A stretch of 64,000 nucleotides of DNA, taken from Duganella radicis (GTDB lineage Bacteria > Pseudomonadota > Gammaproteobacteria > Burkholderiales > Burkholderiaceae_D). Positions 1 to 10,348 of the stretch are shown here, piece after piece. Numbering within the stretch: position 1 is the stretch's first letter; each line of letters begins with the position of its first letter. The translations under genes and the position numbers were made by a program. The stretch lies in the NCBI RefSeq assembly GCF_009720825.1, contig NZ_WNKY01000008.1:1-64000 (forward strand), given 5' to 3'. Under the pieces are notes generated by a model, which was given only the letters and a program-made list of their open reading frames with translations, did not search any database and was not told where the DNA came from.

Positions 1-2280
1 GCTCCGGCCCAGCCGGCCGCGCCTGCGCGCCCGCAGCCATCCGCGGCGCCGGCGCCCGCACCGGCCAGGGCCGCCGCGAGCGAATACACCGTCAAGGCTG
101 GCGACAACCTGACCCGCATCGCCAATCAGGTCAAGCCCGTCGATGTTTCCCTGGACCAGATGCTGGTAGCGCTATACCGCGCCAATCCGGAAGCGTTCAG
201 CGGCAACAATATGAATCGCCTGAAGTCGGGCCAGATCCTGGCCGTGCCGGATAGCGACGCGGTCCGTTCCGCCGGCAGCGAAAGCGAGGCACGCGGCGTG
301 GTGGTCGCGCACGCGGCCGACTTCAACGCTTACCGCTCCAAGCTGGCCGGGCAGGTGGCCGCCAGCACGCCGGCCAAGGAGCCGGACGCCTCGCAAAACG
401 TGTCCGGCAAGATCACCGCCAAGGTGGAAGAAAAGCCGAACGCCACCAACACCGCCAAGGACAAGCTGACCCTGTCCAAAGCCACCGCCAGCGCGCCGCA
501 GCAGGGCAAGACCGGCCAGGCGGCGGAAGAGGACAAGATCGCCAAGCAGAAGGCGGTGGACGAAGCCTCGGCCCGCGTCAAGGAGCTGGAAAAGAACGTC
601 AACGACCTCGAAAAGCTGATGGCCTTGAAGAGCAAGACCGCGGCCGAGGCCAAGAAACCATCGGCCGCCGCCGAAGCTTCCGCCGCCGCTCCCGGCGTGC
701 CGACGCTGGACGTCACGCCGCAGCAGGAACACAAGCCGAAGCGCACGCTGGTGCTGCCGCCGAAGAAACTGGCCGAGCCAAGCTTCTTCGAAATCCTGAT
801 GGACAACATCACCTACGTGGGCGCCGCCGCCGCGGCCATCCTGCTGGGTGCGGTTGGCATCATGGCCTCGCGCCGCCGCAAGAAATTCACGGTGCCGGCC
901 GAAGAGCCGTCCATCCTTGGCGACACCGCCATTCCGCCGCAACAGCCGTTGATCGCCGATGCCGGCGGCCAGAGCGTCGACACCAACAACAGCGTGTTCA
1001 ATTCCAACTTCGCGCCATCGGCCAGCCAGCTGGACACCAATGAGGTCGATCCGGTGGCGGAAGCCGACGTCTACATCGCCTACGGCCGCGACGCCCAGGC
1101 CGAAGAGATCCTGAAAGAAGCGCTGCGCACCCATCCGGAACGCCACGCGGTGCGTCTGAAACTGCTGGAAATCTACGTCACCCGCAAGGATGCGCGCGCG
1201 TTCGAGACCCAGGCCTCCGAGCTGTATGCGCTGACGCGCGGCCAGGGCGGCGAGTGGGAGCAAGCCGCTTCCATGGGCAAGACGCTCGATCCGTCCAATC
1301 CGCTGTACACCATGGGCGCCGATAGCGGCTCGTCGTTTGCCGCGCCAGCCGCAGCCGCAGCCGCTGGTGCCGCTGTCGCCGGCGCCGCCGTGGCGGCCGC
1401 CGCTGCCGAGCCGCCATTCGGCGATTTCGGCAACGACCCGGCCAGCACCTTCGCGCCTGCCGAGCCGCCTGCCGCCGCCTCGACGCTGGACTTCGACCTG
1501 GGCCAGGATGCCGCGCCGGCCGAAGCCGCCGCGCCGGCACCCGCACCAGCTACGGTGGCCACCGATTTCAACGACCTCGACTTCGGCGCCGACATGGACA
1601 CCGCGCTGCCGCAAGCAGCGGATGCCTCGGTTTCGCCAGCCTCGGTCGCGGCCGAAGCCGACAATCTGATGGACTTCGACCTGGGCGGCCTGAGCTTCGA
1701 GCCAGTCTCGGCGCCGGCGCCGGCCATCGAACTGCCGGCCTCGGAAACGCCAGCCCCGGCGCCAGCGCCAGCGCCGGCCGACGATCTCGGCATGGACTTC
1801 GGCCTCGACCTGCCATCGACCGCGCCGGCCGCCGACACCCGGCCGGCCGACACCAGCGATCCGCTGGACCTGGACCTGGCCGGCTTCGACATTCCGGAAG
1901 TGCCGGCCTTCACCGAGCCGCCCAAGGCCGAAGCGGGCGCGCTGGACTTCGACACCGCGCTCGACCTGCCGCCGGAAGTGGAAAACATCACCGCCGCGCC
2001 GCCGCCGGCCGCGCAGGAATTCGACCTGTCGGGCATCGATCTGGATCTGGACAACCTGGGCGCCGCGCCAGCCGCAGCCGAGGCACCGGCACCGGCCCCA
2101 GCCGGCAACGAACCGCTGTCCGCCCATCACATGGAAATGGACACCAAGCTGGACCTGGCTGTCGCCTATCAGGAAATCGGCGACAAGGAAGGCGCGCGCG
2201 AGCTGCTGGACGAGGTGCTGCGCGGCGGCAGCGACGAGCAGATCGCCAAGGCCAACGCCATGAAGGCTCAGCTGGGATAA
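1..2280 (+). CDS. fimV: FimV-family pilus assembly/polar hub protein, C-terminal part (5' end outside window)
   Basis: The reading frame is open from the first base, so this is the 3' part of a larger gene. It begins in an Ala/Pro-rich linker, then a LysM peptidoglycan-binding module (from about nt 82, motif EYTVKAGDNLTRIANQ). A predicted coiled coil follows (nt 540-640), then one transmembrane segment (about nt 811-870) followed by a basic RRRKK stop-transfer. The long acidic Ala/Pro-rich cytoplasmic region ends in the conserved FimV C-terminal helix motif (TKLDLAVAYQEIGDKEGARE). FimV proteins organise type IV pilus machinery and polar proteins at the inner membrane. The position directly upstream of truA is the usual beta-proteobacterial arrangement. 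Repetitive GCC/GCG codons produce long false ORFs on the other strand. Confidence 0.93.
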   Translation, partial: APAQPAAPARPQPSAAPAPAPARAAASEYTVKAGDNLTRIANQVKPVDVSLDQMLVALYRANPEAFSGNNMNRLKSGQILAVPDSDAVRSAGSESEARGVVVAHAADFNAYRSKLAGQVAASTPAKEPDASQNVSGKITAKVEEKPNATNTAKDKLTLSKATASAPQQGKTGQAAEEDKIAKQKAVDEASARVKELEKNVNDLEKLMALKSKTAAEAKKPSAAAEASAAAPGVPTLDVTPQQEHKPKRTLVLPPKKLAEPSFFEILMDNITYVGAAAAAILLGAVGIMASRRRKKFTVPAEEPSILGDTAIPPQQPLIADAGGQSVDTNNSVFNSNFAPSASQLDTNEVDPVAEADVYIAYGRDAQAEEILKEALRTHPERHAVRLKLLEIYVTRKDARAFETQASELYALTRGQGGEWEQAASMGKTLDPSNPLYTMGADSGSSFAAPAAAAAAGAAVAGAAVAAAAAEPPFGDFGNDPASTFAPAEPPAAASTLDFDLGQDAAPAEAAAPAPAPATVATDFNDLDFGADMDTALPQAADASVSPASVAAEADNLMDFDLGGLSFEPVSAPAPAIELPASETPAPAPAPAPADDLGMDFGLDLPSTAPAADTRPADTSDPLDLDLAGFDIPEVPAFTEPPKAEAGALDFDTALDLPPEVENITAAPPPAAQEFDLSGIDLDLDNLGAAPAAAEAPAPAPAGNEPLSAHHMEMDTKLDLAVAYQEIGDKEGARELLDEVLRGGSDEQIAKANAMKAQLG

Positions 2281-2329
2281 ATCCGCGCCGTTATATAATG
2301 GCTGATTCAGACATTTGGATTGGGCAGTA

Positions 2330-3133
2330 GTGAAACGGATAGCAATCGGGCTCCAGTACGACGGCCAGGCTTGGCACGGTTACCAGAAGCAAGACCACGG
2401 CCTCACCGTGCAGGACAAGCTGGAGCAGGCGCTGTTGGAGTTCGCCACCGTGCCGCTGGCCACCACCTGCGCCGGCCGCACCGACGCCGGCGTGCACGCT
2501 GCCGAGCAGGTGGTCCATTTCGATACCGACCTGAACCGCCTGCCGCATGCCTGGGTGCGCGGTGTCAACGCCTTCCTGCCGCCATCGATCGGCGTGCGCT
2601 GGGCCAGGGAGCTGGAGGGCGATCCCACCGCCGAAAACTTCTTCCACGCCCGTTTCAGCGCGCAGGCGCGCACTTACCACTACGTGCTGTACAACCACCA
2701 GGTACGCTCGCCGCTGCTGAACGGCCGCGCCGGTTTCTACCATCACGCGCTGGACGTGGAGCGCATGCGGGAAGCGGTCAAGCCGCTGATCGGCACGCAC
2801 GACTTCACCACCTTCCGGGCGGCGCATTGCCAGGCCAAGTCGCCGGTCAAGCAGATGCATGACATCCAGATCCGCCGCCAGGGCGACCTGATCATTTTCA
2901 CTTTGAAGGCCAGCGCCTTCCTGCACCACATGGTGCGCAACCTGGTCGGCTCGCTGGTCTACATCGGCCAGGGCAGGGAGGACGTCCACTGGATGGCCGA
3001 GCTGCTGGCAGCGCGGAACCGCCAGCTGGCGGCGCCGACCTTCATGCCGGACGGCCTGTACCTGGCCAAGATCGATTACGATGAAAAATGGGCGCTGCCG
3101 CAGGAAAGCGCCAGCCAGCTGCCGTGGTTTTAA
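2330..3133 (+). CDS. truA: tRNA pseudouridine(38-40) synthase TruA
   Basis: TruA converts uridines 38-40 of the tRNA anticodon stem to pseudouridine. The signature CAGRTDAGVHA carries the catalytic Asp (residue 52 from the chosen start), and the later FLHHMVRNLVG motif is also family-typical. I chose the GTG at 2330 (VKRIAIGLQYDGQ), which matches the usual N-terminus; the TTG at 2315 would add five residues. Length is 267 aa, normal for the family. It lies 49 nt after fimV with a TATAAT-like element at 2294-2299, and 12 nt before trpF, so it may be cotranscribed with the trp genes. Confidence 0.95.
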   Translation: MKRIAIGLQYDGQAWHGYQKQDHGLTVQDKLEQALLEFATVPLATTCAGRTDAGVHAAEQVVHFDTDLNRLPHAWVRGVNAFLPPSIGVRWARELEGDPTAENFFHARFSAQARTYHYVLYNHQVRSPLLNGRAGFYHHALDVERMREAVKPLIGTHDFTTFRAAHCQAKSPVKQMHDIQIRRQGDLIIFTLKASAFLHHMVRNLVGSLVYIGQGREDVHWMAELLAARNRQLAAPTFMPDGLYLAKIDYDEKWALPQESASQLPWF

Positions 3134-3145
3134 AAGGATAGACGC

Positions 3146-3818
3146 ATGCGCACCCGTATCAAAATTTGCGGACTGACCCGCGAGGAAGACATTCAGGCGG
3201 TCATCGCCTCGGGCGCGGACGCGATCGGTTTCGTGTTCTATCCCAAGAGCCCGCGCTACGTCACGCCCGAGCGCGCGGCCGAGCTGATCGCCACCGTGCC
3301 GCCATTCATCACCACCGTCGGCCTGTTCGTGAACGCCGCGCCGGAAGAAGTGGCGGCGGCTGTGAAGATCGCGCCGCTGTCGTTATTGCAACTGCACGGC
3401 GATGAAACGGTGGCGCAGGGCGCGGCCATTGCTGCGGCGGCCGGGCGACAGTACCTGAAAGTGTTCCGCGTCAAACCTGACACGCGGCCGGATGAACTGC
3501 TAGAATACGAGCAGGCAAACCGCGCCACCAGTCCCCTGTTCACCAGCCTGTTGCTGGATACTTATGTGGACGCCTACGGTGGCGCAGGAAAGGGTTTTGA
3601 TTGGTCTCTCGTTCCAAAAGATCTCGCGCCTCGGGTCGTTTTGAGTGGTGGCTTGAGCGTACACAACGCGACTGACGCGGTGGTCGGTGTACGCCCTTAC
3701 GCGGTCGACATCAGTTCCGGTGTCGAAGCGTCCAAGGGGATCAAGGATGCCCGCAAGATTGCCGACTTTGTCACGGCGGTGCGGGCCGGAGATACTACTA
3801 TCGAAAGCCAAACCCATC

Positions 3819-3841
<23 letters not shown>
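3146..3841 (+). CDS. trpF: phosphoribosylanthranilate isomerase
   Basis: TrpF catalyses the Amadori rearrangement of N-(5-phosphoribosyl)anthranilate in tryptophan synthesis. The N-terminal [10 protein letters not shown] motif carries the catalytic Cys, and the phosphate-binding end of the barrel ([10 protein letters not shown], then VDISSGVE) is present. Length is 231 aa. An AAGGATAG ribosome-binding site precedes the ATG. The last 23 nt overlap the start of trpB in another frame, suggesting translational coupling. The order truA-trpF-trpB-trpA is typical of beta-proteobacteria, where trpF is separate from trpC. Confidence 0.95.
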
Positions 3842-5039
<1,198 letters not shown>

Positions 5040-5049
5040 GGAAACCGAC

Positions 5050-5847
5050 ATGTCCAAAATCGCAGCAACCTTCAGCGCCTTGAAGGCGCACAATAAAACC
5101 GCGCTCGTCACTTTCATCACCGCCGGCGATCCGGGCCGCGAATCCACCGTGCCGCTGATGCACGCACTGGTGGCTGGCGGCGCCGACATCATCGAGCTGG
5201 GCGTGCCGTTCTCCGATCCGATGGCCGAAGGCCCGGTGATCCAGCGCGCCTGCGAACGCGCGCTGGCCAACGGCGTCGGCATCAAGGATGTGTTCGACTA
5301 CGTGGCCGAGTTCCGCAAGACCAACCAGACCACCCCGGTGGTGCTGATGGGATATGCCAACCCGATCGAACGCATCGGCGCCAAGGCCTTCATCGCGCAA
5401 TCGGTGGCGGTGGGGGCGGACGGCGCGATCGTGGTGGACTACCCGCCGGAAGAGTGCGAAGAGTTCGCCGCCGCCATGCGCGCGGCCGAGCTGGACCTGA
5501 TCTTCCTGCTGGCCCCGACCTCGACCGAAAAACGCATCGAACAGGTGGCCAAGGTGGGCGGCGGCTTCAGCTATTACGTCTCGCTGAAAGGCGTGACCGG
5601 CGCCGGCAATATCGACACCGTCGACGTGGCCAAGCGCCTGCAAGCCATTCGCAAGCACGTGAAACTGCCGGTGGGCGTGGGCTTCGGCATCCGCGACGGC
5701 GCCACCGCGCGCGCCGTGGCCGAAGTGGCGGACGCCGTGGTGATCGGCAGCCGCATCATCCAGGAGATTGAAACCGCGGGCAAAGACGGCGCCGTCGCCG
5801 CCGTGCAGGCCTTCACCACCTCCATCCGCACCGCCCTCGACGCCTGA
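5050..5847 (+). CDS. trpA: tryptophan synthase alpha subunit
   Basis: TrpA splits indole-3-glycerol phosphate into indole and glyceraldehyde-3-phosphate and channels indole to TrpB. The product is 265 aa. [12 protein letters not shown] carries the catalytic Glu (residue 49), and the phosphate-binding region [10 protein letters not shown] is intact. An AAGGAAACC ribosome-binding site lies in the short gap after trpB. It is the last gene of the trpFBA group; no clear terminator is visible before the toxin gene that follows. Confidence 0.96.
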   Translation: MSKIAATFSALKAHNKTALVTFITAGDPGRESTVPLMHALVAGGADIIELGVPFSDPMAEGPVIQRACERALANGVGIKDVFDYVAEFRKTNQTTPVVLMGYANPIERIGAKAFIAQSVAVGADGAIVVDYPPEECEEFAAAMRAAELDLIFLLAPTSTEKRIEQVAKVGGGFSYYVSLKGVTGAGNIDTVDVAKRLQAIRKHVKLPVGVGFGIRDGATARAVAEVADAVVIGSRIIQEIETAGKDGAVAAVQAFTTSIRTALDA

Positions 5848-5873
5848 CGTCACGCAAAACCCGACTGCTCACC

Positions 5874-5902
5874 TTGATACATAGTTAAGTACTCGCTATG
5901 TT
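5874..5902 (+). promoter_or_regulatory. candidate promoter/operator of the BrnTA-like operon
   Basis: A -35-like TTGATA (5874-5879) and -10-like TATGTT (5897-5902) are separated by 17 nt. A CATAG/CTATG inverted repeat (5880-5884 and 5896-5900) lies across the spacer. BrnA-type antitoxins are known to autorepress, so this dyad is a plausible operator. The assignment is by eye only. Confidence 0.35.
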
Positions 5903-5916
5903 GAAAGGGAGCGGTC

Positions 5917-6192
5917 GTGCGCTTCATTTGGGATCCCCGCAAAGCCAAAGCCAACCTGCGCCAGCATGGCGTCAGCTTTGATGAAGCCGTTACCGCGTTT
6001 GATGACCCGGAAGCGCGCATGGAATTCGACCATCTTCATTCTGATACTGAGGACCGGTTTTGCCTTTTGGCGCGGAGCGATAAAGACCGAGCACTTGTAG
6101 TTTCGTTCTGTTATCGCGATGCTGATGTCATCCGTATTATTTCAGCGCGCAAGGCCTCGCGTGGCAAGAAGCTAGCTTATCTGAATAGGTGA
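5917..6192 (+). CDS. brnT: BrnT-family type II toxin
   Basis: This 91-aa protein has the BrnT/DUF497 pattern: an N-terminal FIWDPRKAKANLRQHGVSF, a central acidic DHLHSDTEDR segment, and the C-terminal IRIISARKAS strand-helix. BrnT toxins are RelE-fold ribonucleases that arrest translation and are neutralised by BrnA. The start is GTG at 5917, preceded by a GAAAGGGAG ribosome-binding site. The antitoxin gene follows after 4 nt. The pair sits between trpA and accD, an otherwise conserved core segment, so it is probably a later insertion. Confidence 0.85.
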   Translation: MRFIWDPRKAKANLRQHGVSFDEAVTAFDDPEARMEFDHLHSDTEDRFCLLARSDKDRALVVSFCYRDADVIRIISARKASRGKKLAYLNR

Positions 6193-6196
6193 CATC

Positions 6197-6481
6197 ATGC
6201 GCAACAAGCACAAACAGGTTGATTTCTCTCATGCGGTACCCAATCCGTTTTTCGAACAGCTTAGCGCGGAAATTACGTTCAGGCTGGACTTCCGCTCGAT
6301 AGAGTATTTTGAGGGGTTGGGCAGGCCGTACGGCTTGCCTGCTCAAGATATGATCAGGATGTATCTTCGTCACATGGCGGGATCTGGTTATAAAGCCAAT
6401 CTTGGTATTCTTACCTTGAAAGAACGTGAAGAATTGAAGAAATCACTGGAGGCGGAGGGCAAGCTCCCTCTGGAGGAGTAG
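6197..6481 (+). CDS. brnA: BrnA/CopG-like antitoxin
   Basis: This 94-aa protein is encoded directly after the BrnT toxin. It has a short disordered N-terminus and a ribbon-helix-helix-like core (ITFRLDFRSIEYFEGLGR, then MIRMYLRHMA) of the kind found in BrnA-type antitoxins. It is expected to bind BrnT and to repress the operon. The charged C-terminal tail (LKEREELKKS) is longer than in typical BrnA. Assignment rests on the RHH-like pattern and on pairing with BrnT. Codon use is somewhat more AT-rich than in neighbouring core genes. Confidence 0.72.
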   Translation: MRNKHKQVDFSHAVPNPFFEQLSAEITFRLDFRSIEYFEGLGRPYGLPAQDMIRMYLRHMAGSGYKANLGILTLKEREELKKSLEAEGKLPLEE

Positions 6482-6558
6482 TGGAAATCCTCTAAAGTTC
6501 GACAGGGGGGCGAGAAACGGCTACACTTCGGGCCACGAGTTAGCTGCAAGGAGAATGT

Positions 6559-7431
6559 ATGAGTTGGTTGGAAAAACTGCTGCCCCCACGTATCCAGCGT
6601 TCCGACGCGGGCGCGCGCAAGACCATGCCGGAAGGCCTGTGGGTCAAATGCCCATCGTGCGAAGCCGTGCTGTACCGCACCGACCTGGAGTCGAACCTGC
6701 ACGTTTGCCCTAAATGCGATCACCACATGCGCATCCGCGCCCGCGAGCGCCTCGACAGCCTGTTCGACGCCGGCGGCCGTTATGAAATCGGCATGGATAC
6801 CCTGCCGGTCGATACGCTGAAGTTCAAGGACAGCAAGAAATATCCAGACCGCCTCAAGCAAGCGATGGAAGCCACCGGCGAGACCGATGCGCTGGTCGTG
6901 ATGGGCGGCTCCATCATGAGCCTGCCGGCCGTGGTGGCCTGCTTCGAATTCGAATTCATGGGCGGTTCCATGGGTTCGGTGGTGGGCGAGCGCTTCGTGC
7001 GCGGCGCGCAGGTCGCGCTGGAGCAGAAAGTGCCGTTCATTTGCATCACCGCCACCGGCGGCGCCCGCATGCAGGAAGGCCTGCTGTCGCTGATGCAGAT
7101 GGCGAAAACCACCGCCATGCTGACCAAGTTGTCGGAGAAGAAACTGCCATTCATCAGCGTGCTGACCGACCCGACCATGGGCGGCGTGTCCGCCTCGTTC
7201 GCCTTCATGGGCGACGTGGTGATCGCTGAACCGAAGGCCCTGATCGGCTTCGCCGGCCCGCGCGTGATCGAGAACACCGTGCGCGAAAAGCTGCCGGAAG
7301 GCTTCCAGCGCGCCGAGTTCCTGGTGCAGAAGGGCGCCGTCGACATGATCGTCGATCGCCGCAAGATGCGCGAGGAGATCGCCCGCCTGCTGGCTCTGTT
7401 GCAAAATCAACCAGTGGAAGTGTTGGCCTAA
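6559..7431 (+). CDS. accD: acetyl-CoA carboxylase carboxyltransferase subunit beta
   Basis: AccD is the beta half of the carboxyltransferase that makes malonyl-CoA for fatty acid synthesis. The product is 290 aa. The N-terminal zinc ribbon has four Cys (31, 34, 50, 53), followed by the crotonase-fold carboxyltransferase domain with conserved GGARMQEG and MGGVSASFA segments. The ATG at 6559 has a strong AAGGAG ribosome-binding site. It precedes folC, the SPOR gene and cvpA, the standard accD-folC-dedD-cvpA-purF order. Confidence 0.96.
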   Translation: MSWLEKLLPPRIQRSDAGARKTMPEGLWVKCPSCEAVLYRTDLESNLHVCPKCDHHMRIRARERLDSLFDAGGRYEIGMDTLPVDTLKFKDSKKYPDRLKQAMEATGETDALVVMGGSIMSLPAVVACFEFEFMGGSMGSVVGERFVRGAQVALEQKVPFICITATGGARMQEGLLSLMQMAKTTAMLTKLSEKKLPFISVLTDPTMGGVSASFAFMGDVVIAEPKALIGFAGPRVIENTVREKLPEGFQRAEFLVQKGAVDMIVDRRKMREEIARLLALLQNQPVEVLA

Positions 7432-7512
7432 AAACCGGCTACCCTCTCACGCGACGGCGCGCAATCGGATATCATCCGGCCTGCGCGCCGTTTTCATTTC
7501 TGAGTCACCATC

Positions 7513-8802
7513 ATGTCGAACCTCCCAACTACTTTGCCCGCCTGGCTTGCGCTGCTTGAATCGCGCCATGCCGAAACCGTCATCAACATGGGCCTGGACC
7601 GCGTTCTGGCCGTCAAGGAACGCTTGCAGCTGAGCTTTAGCTGCCCGACCATCATGGTGGCTGGCACCAATGGCAAGGGTTCGACCTGCGCCATGCTGGA
7701 ATCGGTGCTGATGCGCGCCGGTTACAAGGTCGGCCTGTACATCAAGCCGCACTTCCTCGACTTCAACGAGCGCGCCCGTATCAACGGCGACATGGCCAGC
7801 GACGAGACGCTGGTGGCCGCCTTCAATGCGGTCGAGGCGGCGCGCGGCGATACCTCGCTGACGTACTTCGAGTTCACCACGCTGGCCATCATGAAGCTGC
7901 TGTCGGAAGCCGGCATGGATGTGGTGATTCTGGAGGTGGGCCTGGGCGGCCGTCTGGACGCGGTCAACATCATCGATGCCGACGTCTCCATCGTCACCAG
8001 CGTGGATATCGACCACACCGACTATCTGGGCGACACCCGCGAGAAGATCGGCTTCGAAAAGGCCGGCATTTTCCGCGCCGGCAAGACCGCGATCTGCTCG
8101 GACCCGGTGCCGCCGCAATCGCTGATCGACCACGCCAACGCCATCGGCGCCGACCTGTGGCTGATGGGCCGCGATTTCAACTATTCCGGCGACAAGCAGC
8201 AGTGGAGCTACGGCGGCCGCGGCCAGCGCCGCAATTCGCTGGCCTACCCGAGCCTGCGCGGCGCCAACCAGATCCTCAACGCCTGCGCCGCGCTGGCCGC
8301 GCTGGAAGCGCTCAAGCTGGTGCTGCCGGTGGGCGCGCAGGAAGTGCGCACCGGGCTGGTGACGGTGGAGTTGCCGGGCCGCTTCCAGGTGCTGCCGGGC
8401 CGCCCGACCATCATCCTCGACGTGGCGCACAATCCGCACGCCGCCGCGGCCCTGAACCAGAACCTCGGCAACATGGGCTTCCACCGCTACACCTACGCCG
8501 TGTTCGGCTCCATGCACGACAAGGATATCGACGGCGTGATCGCCGCCATGTCCGAACACGTGGACCATTGGTGCCTGGCGACCTTGCCGTCGCCCCGCTC
8601 GGCCAGCGCTTCGGAGCTGGCCGCCAAGGTGCAGCTGGTGCAGCCGGAACGCGACGAACGCACCATCAATGTGTTCGACGATCCGGGCGCGGCCTACGCA
8701 AATGCCATCAGCCGGGCCGGTGAGGATGATAGAATTGTGGTCTTTGGATCTTTCCTGACCGTCGCCGGTGTCATGGCGGCGCGAAAATCCTCACTCCATT
8801 GA
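7513..8802 (+). CDS. folC: bifunctional dihydrofolate/folylpolyglutamate synthase
   Basis: FolC adds glutamate to dihydropteroate and extends the polyglutamate tail of folates. The product is 429 aa. The Mur-ligase-type P-loop (VAGTNGKGST), the VGLGGRLDAVN segment, and the C-terminal domain motif DVAHNPHAA are visible. It follows accD by 81 nt and is followed 22 nt later by the SPOR-domain gene. Confidence 0.95.
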   Translation: MSNLPTTLPAWLALLESRHAETVINMGLDRVLAVKERLQLSFSCPTIMVAGTNGKGSTCAMLESVLMRAGYKVGLYIKPHFLDFNERARINGDMASDETLVAAFNAVEAARGDTSLTYFEFTTLAIMKLLSEAGMDVVILEVGLGGRLDAVNIIDADVSIVTSVDIDHTDYLGDTREKIGFEKAGIFRAGKTAICSDPVPPQSLIDHANAIGADLWLMGRDFNYSGDKQQWSYGGRGQRRNSLAYPSLRGANQILNACAALAALEALKLVLPVGAQEVRTGLVTVELPGRFQVLPGRPTIILDVAHNPHAAAALNQNLGNMGFHRYTYAVFGSMHDKDIDGVIAAMSEHVDHWCLATLPSPRSASASELAAKVQLVQPERDERTINVFDDPGAAYANAISRAGEDDRIVVFGSFLTVAGVMAARKSSLH

Positions 8803-8824
8803 ACGCACAGGACTGAAATCACGC

Positions 8825-9808
8825 ATGGGCTTGTTCTCGAAACTCGGTAAAAACAAGCAAGACGCTGGTCAAGACAGCGGCTATTACACCAGCGCAGATG
8901 ACCGGGCGGCGACCGAACGCGCCCGCTCCAAGCGCGCCTCGTCGGCCGACGGCGGCGCCACCAAGCGCCGCACGCGCGAGCGCGAAGAGGATGAGGCCGT
9001 GTTGCCGGAAAAGAAACGCGCGCGCCGCCGCCTGGTGGGCGCGGTGGCGCTGGCGCTGGCGGTGGCCGTCGGTTTGCCGATGGTGCTGGATTCCGAGCCC
9101 AAGCCGCTGTCGTCCGACATCGATATCAAAATCCCATCCAAGGACAAACCAGCCGCGCCGGTCGCCGCACCGGCGCCGGTGGCCGCCAGCGCTTCGCTCG
9201 ACAGCAAGGAAGAAATCGTTGAAGACGTGAAGCCGGCTGCCAAGCCGGCCCCTGCGCCGGTCGCTGCCGCGCCGGCCGTCGCCGCCGTCGACACCGCCAG
9301 GCAAGCGGCCGACGCCAAGGCCAAGGCGGACGCCAAGGCCGAGCAGCAAGCCAAGGCGGACCGCGAGCTGAAAGCGCGCCAGGAAGCCGACGACAAGCGG
9401 GATCTTGAGCGCAAGCAGGCCGAGGCCAAGGCGGAAGCCAAGCTGAAAGCCGAAAAACAGGAAGCCGAACGCAAGCTGGCGGAAGCCAGGGCGGCCAAGG
9501 AAGCCAAGGCCGCCGAAGTCAAGCCGGCGGCAAAAACCGAAGACGCGCGCGCACTGGCCATCCTCGAAGGCAAGCCGGCCGCGCCGGCCGAAAAATTCGT
9601 GCTGCAAGTCGCCGCCCTGAGCGACCAGGCCAAGGCCGATGAATTGCGCGCCAAGCTGAAAAACGCAGGCATCAGCTCCTTCACGCAGAAAACGCCCACC
9701 GGCGTGACGCGCGTGCGGGTGGGCCCGTTCAGCAGCAAGGAAGAAGCGGAAAAGGTGAAAGCCAAGTTGAGCAGCATGGGCCTGGAAGGCCGCATCGAAA
9801 CCGTCTGA
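8825..9808 (+). CDS. SPOR-domain membrane protein (DedD/FtsN-like)
   Basis: This 327-aa protein starts at the ATG at 8825 (MGLFSKLGKNKQDAG). It has a charged cytoplasmic N-terminus and one transmembrane segment near residues 76-92 (LVGAVALALAVAVGLPMV). A long Ala/Lys/Glu-rich periplasmic coiled-coil region follows, then a C-terminal SPOR domain of about 75 residues (FVLQVAALSDQAKADELRAK; VRVGPFSSKEEAEKVKAKL). SPOR domains bind denuded septal peptidoglycan, so a role in cell division is expected. The position between folC and cvpA matches dedD in other proteobacteria. Confidence 0.88.
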   Translation: MGLFSKLGKNKQDAGQDSGYYTSADDRAATERARSKRASSADGGATKRRTREREEDEAVLPEKKRARRRLVGAVALALAVAVGLPMVLDSEPKPLSSDIDIKIPSKDKPAAPVAAPAPVAASASLDSKEEIVEDVKPAAKPAPAPVAAAPAVAAVDTARQAADAKAKADAKAEQQAKADRELKARQEADDKRDLERKQAEAKAEAKLKAEKQEAERKLAEARAAKEAKAAEVKPAAKTEDARALAILEGKPAAPAEKFVLQVAALSDQAKADELRAKLKNAGISSFTQKTPTGVTRVRVGPFSSKEEAEKVKAKLSSMGLEGRIETV

Positions 9809-9821
9809 GCCGCGGCATAAC

Positions 9822-10310
9822 GTGACGATCTTCGATTACCTGGTTATTTTCGTGCTGGTCACGTCGGTCATCATCGGCGTGGTGCGCGGGCTGGTGAAGG
9901 AAGTGCTCTCGGTGCTGAGCTGGGTGATCGCCTTTGTGGTCGCCAATGCCTACGCGGCGGCGCTGGCGCAGATGCTGCCGTCGGTGATTCCCGGCGAGGT
10001 GCTGCGGCTGATCGTGGCGTTTATCGCACTGTTCATCGGTGCGCGGATTCTAATGGGCCTGTTGTCGCTGGCGCTGGACGCCTTGCTCGACGCGGGCGGC
10101 CTGAGCTTCATCGACCGCGCGCTGGGCGCCGTGTTCGGCGTGGCGCGCGGGCTTGTAATTGTGTTGGCCGCCGTCATCTTGAGCGGGATGACGTCGTTGC
10201 CGAAGCAGGATTTCTGGAAGCATGCGGTCTTGAGTCCATACGCCGAGCAAGGCGCGCGCATGGTCAAGCCGTATCTTCCCGCTGCGATGGCGCAGCATGT
10301 GAATTTTTGA
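9822..10310 (+). CDS. cvpA: CvpA family inner-membrane protein
   Basis: This 162-aa protein has four hydrophobic segments and the CvpA signature (FDYLVIFVLVTSVIIGVVRG, then GLVKEVLSVLSWVIAF). CvpA was named for colicin V production and is linked to envelope homeostasis; the molecular function is unsettled. The start is GTG at 9822, 13 nt after the SPOR gene. It sits directly upstream of purF, an arrangement conserved across proteobacteria. Confidence 0.92.
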   Translation: MTIFDYLVIFVLVTSVIIGVVRGLVKEVLSVLSWVIAFVVANAYAAALAQMLPSVIPGEVLRLIVAFIALFIGARILMGLLSLALDALLDAGGLSFIDRALGAVFGVARGLVIVLAAVILSGMTSLPKQDFWKHAVLSPYAEQGARMVKPYLPAAMAQHVNF

Positions 10311-10348
10311 ATTCTTTAAATCTGTAGTACCTGTCCAGGAGCACCATC

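Noticed and set aside
172..2130. 652-aa open frame antisense to fimV
   Set aside because: Arg/Gly/Val-rich composition comes from the reverse complement of GCC/GCG-rich fimV codons. The + frame carries LysM, a membrane helix and the FimV C-terminal motif.
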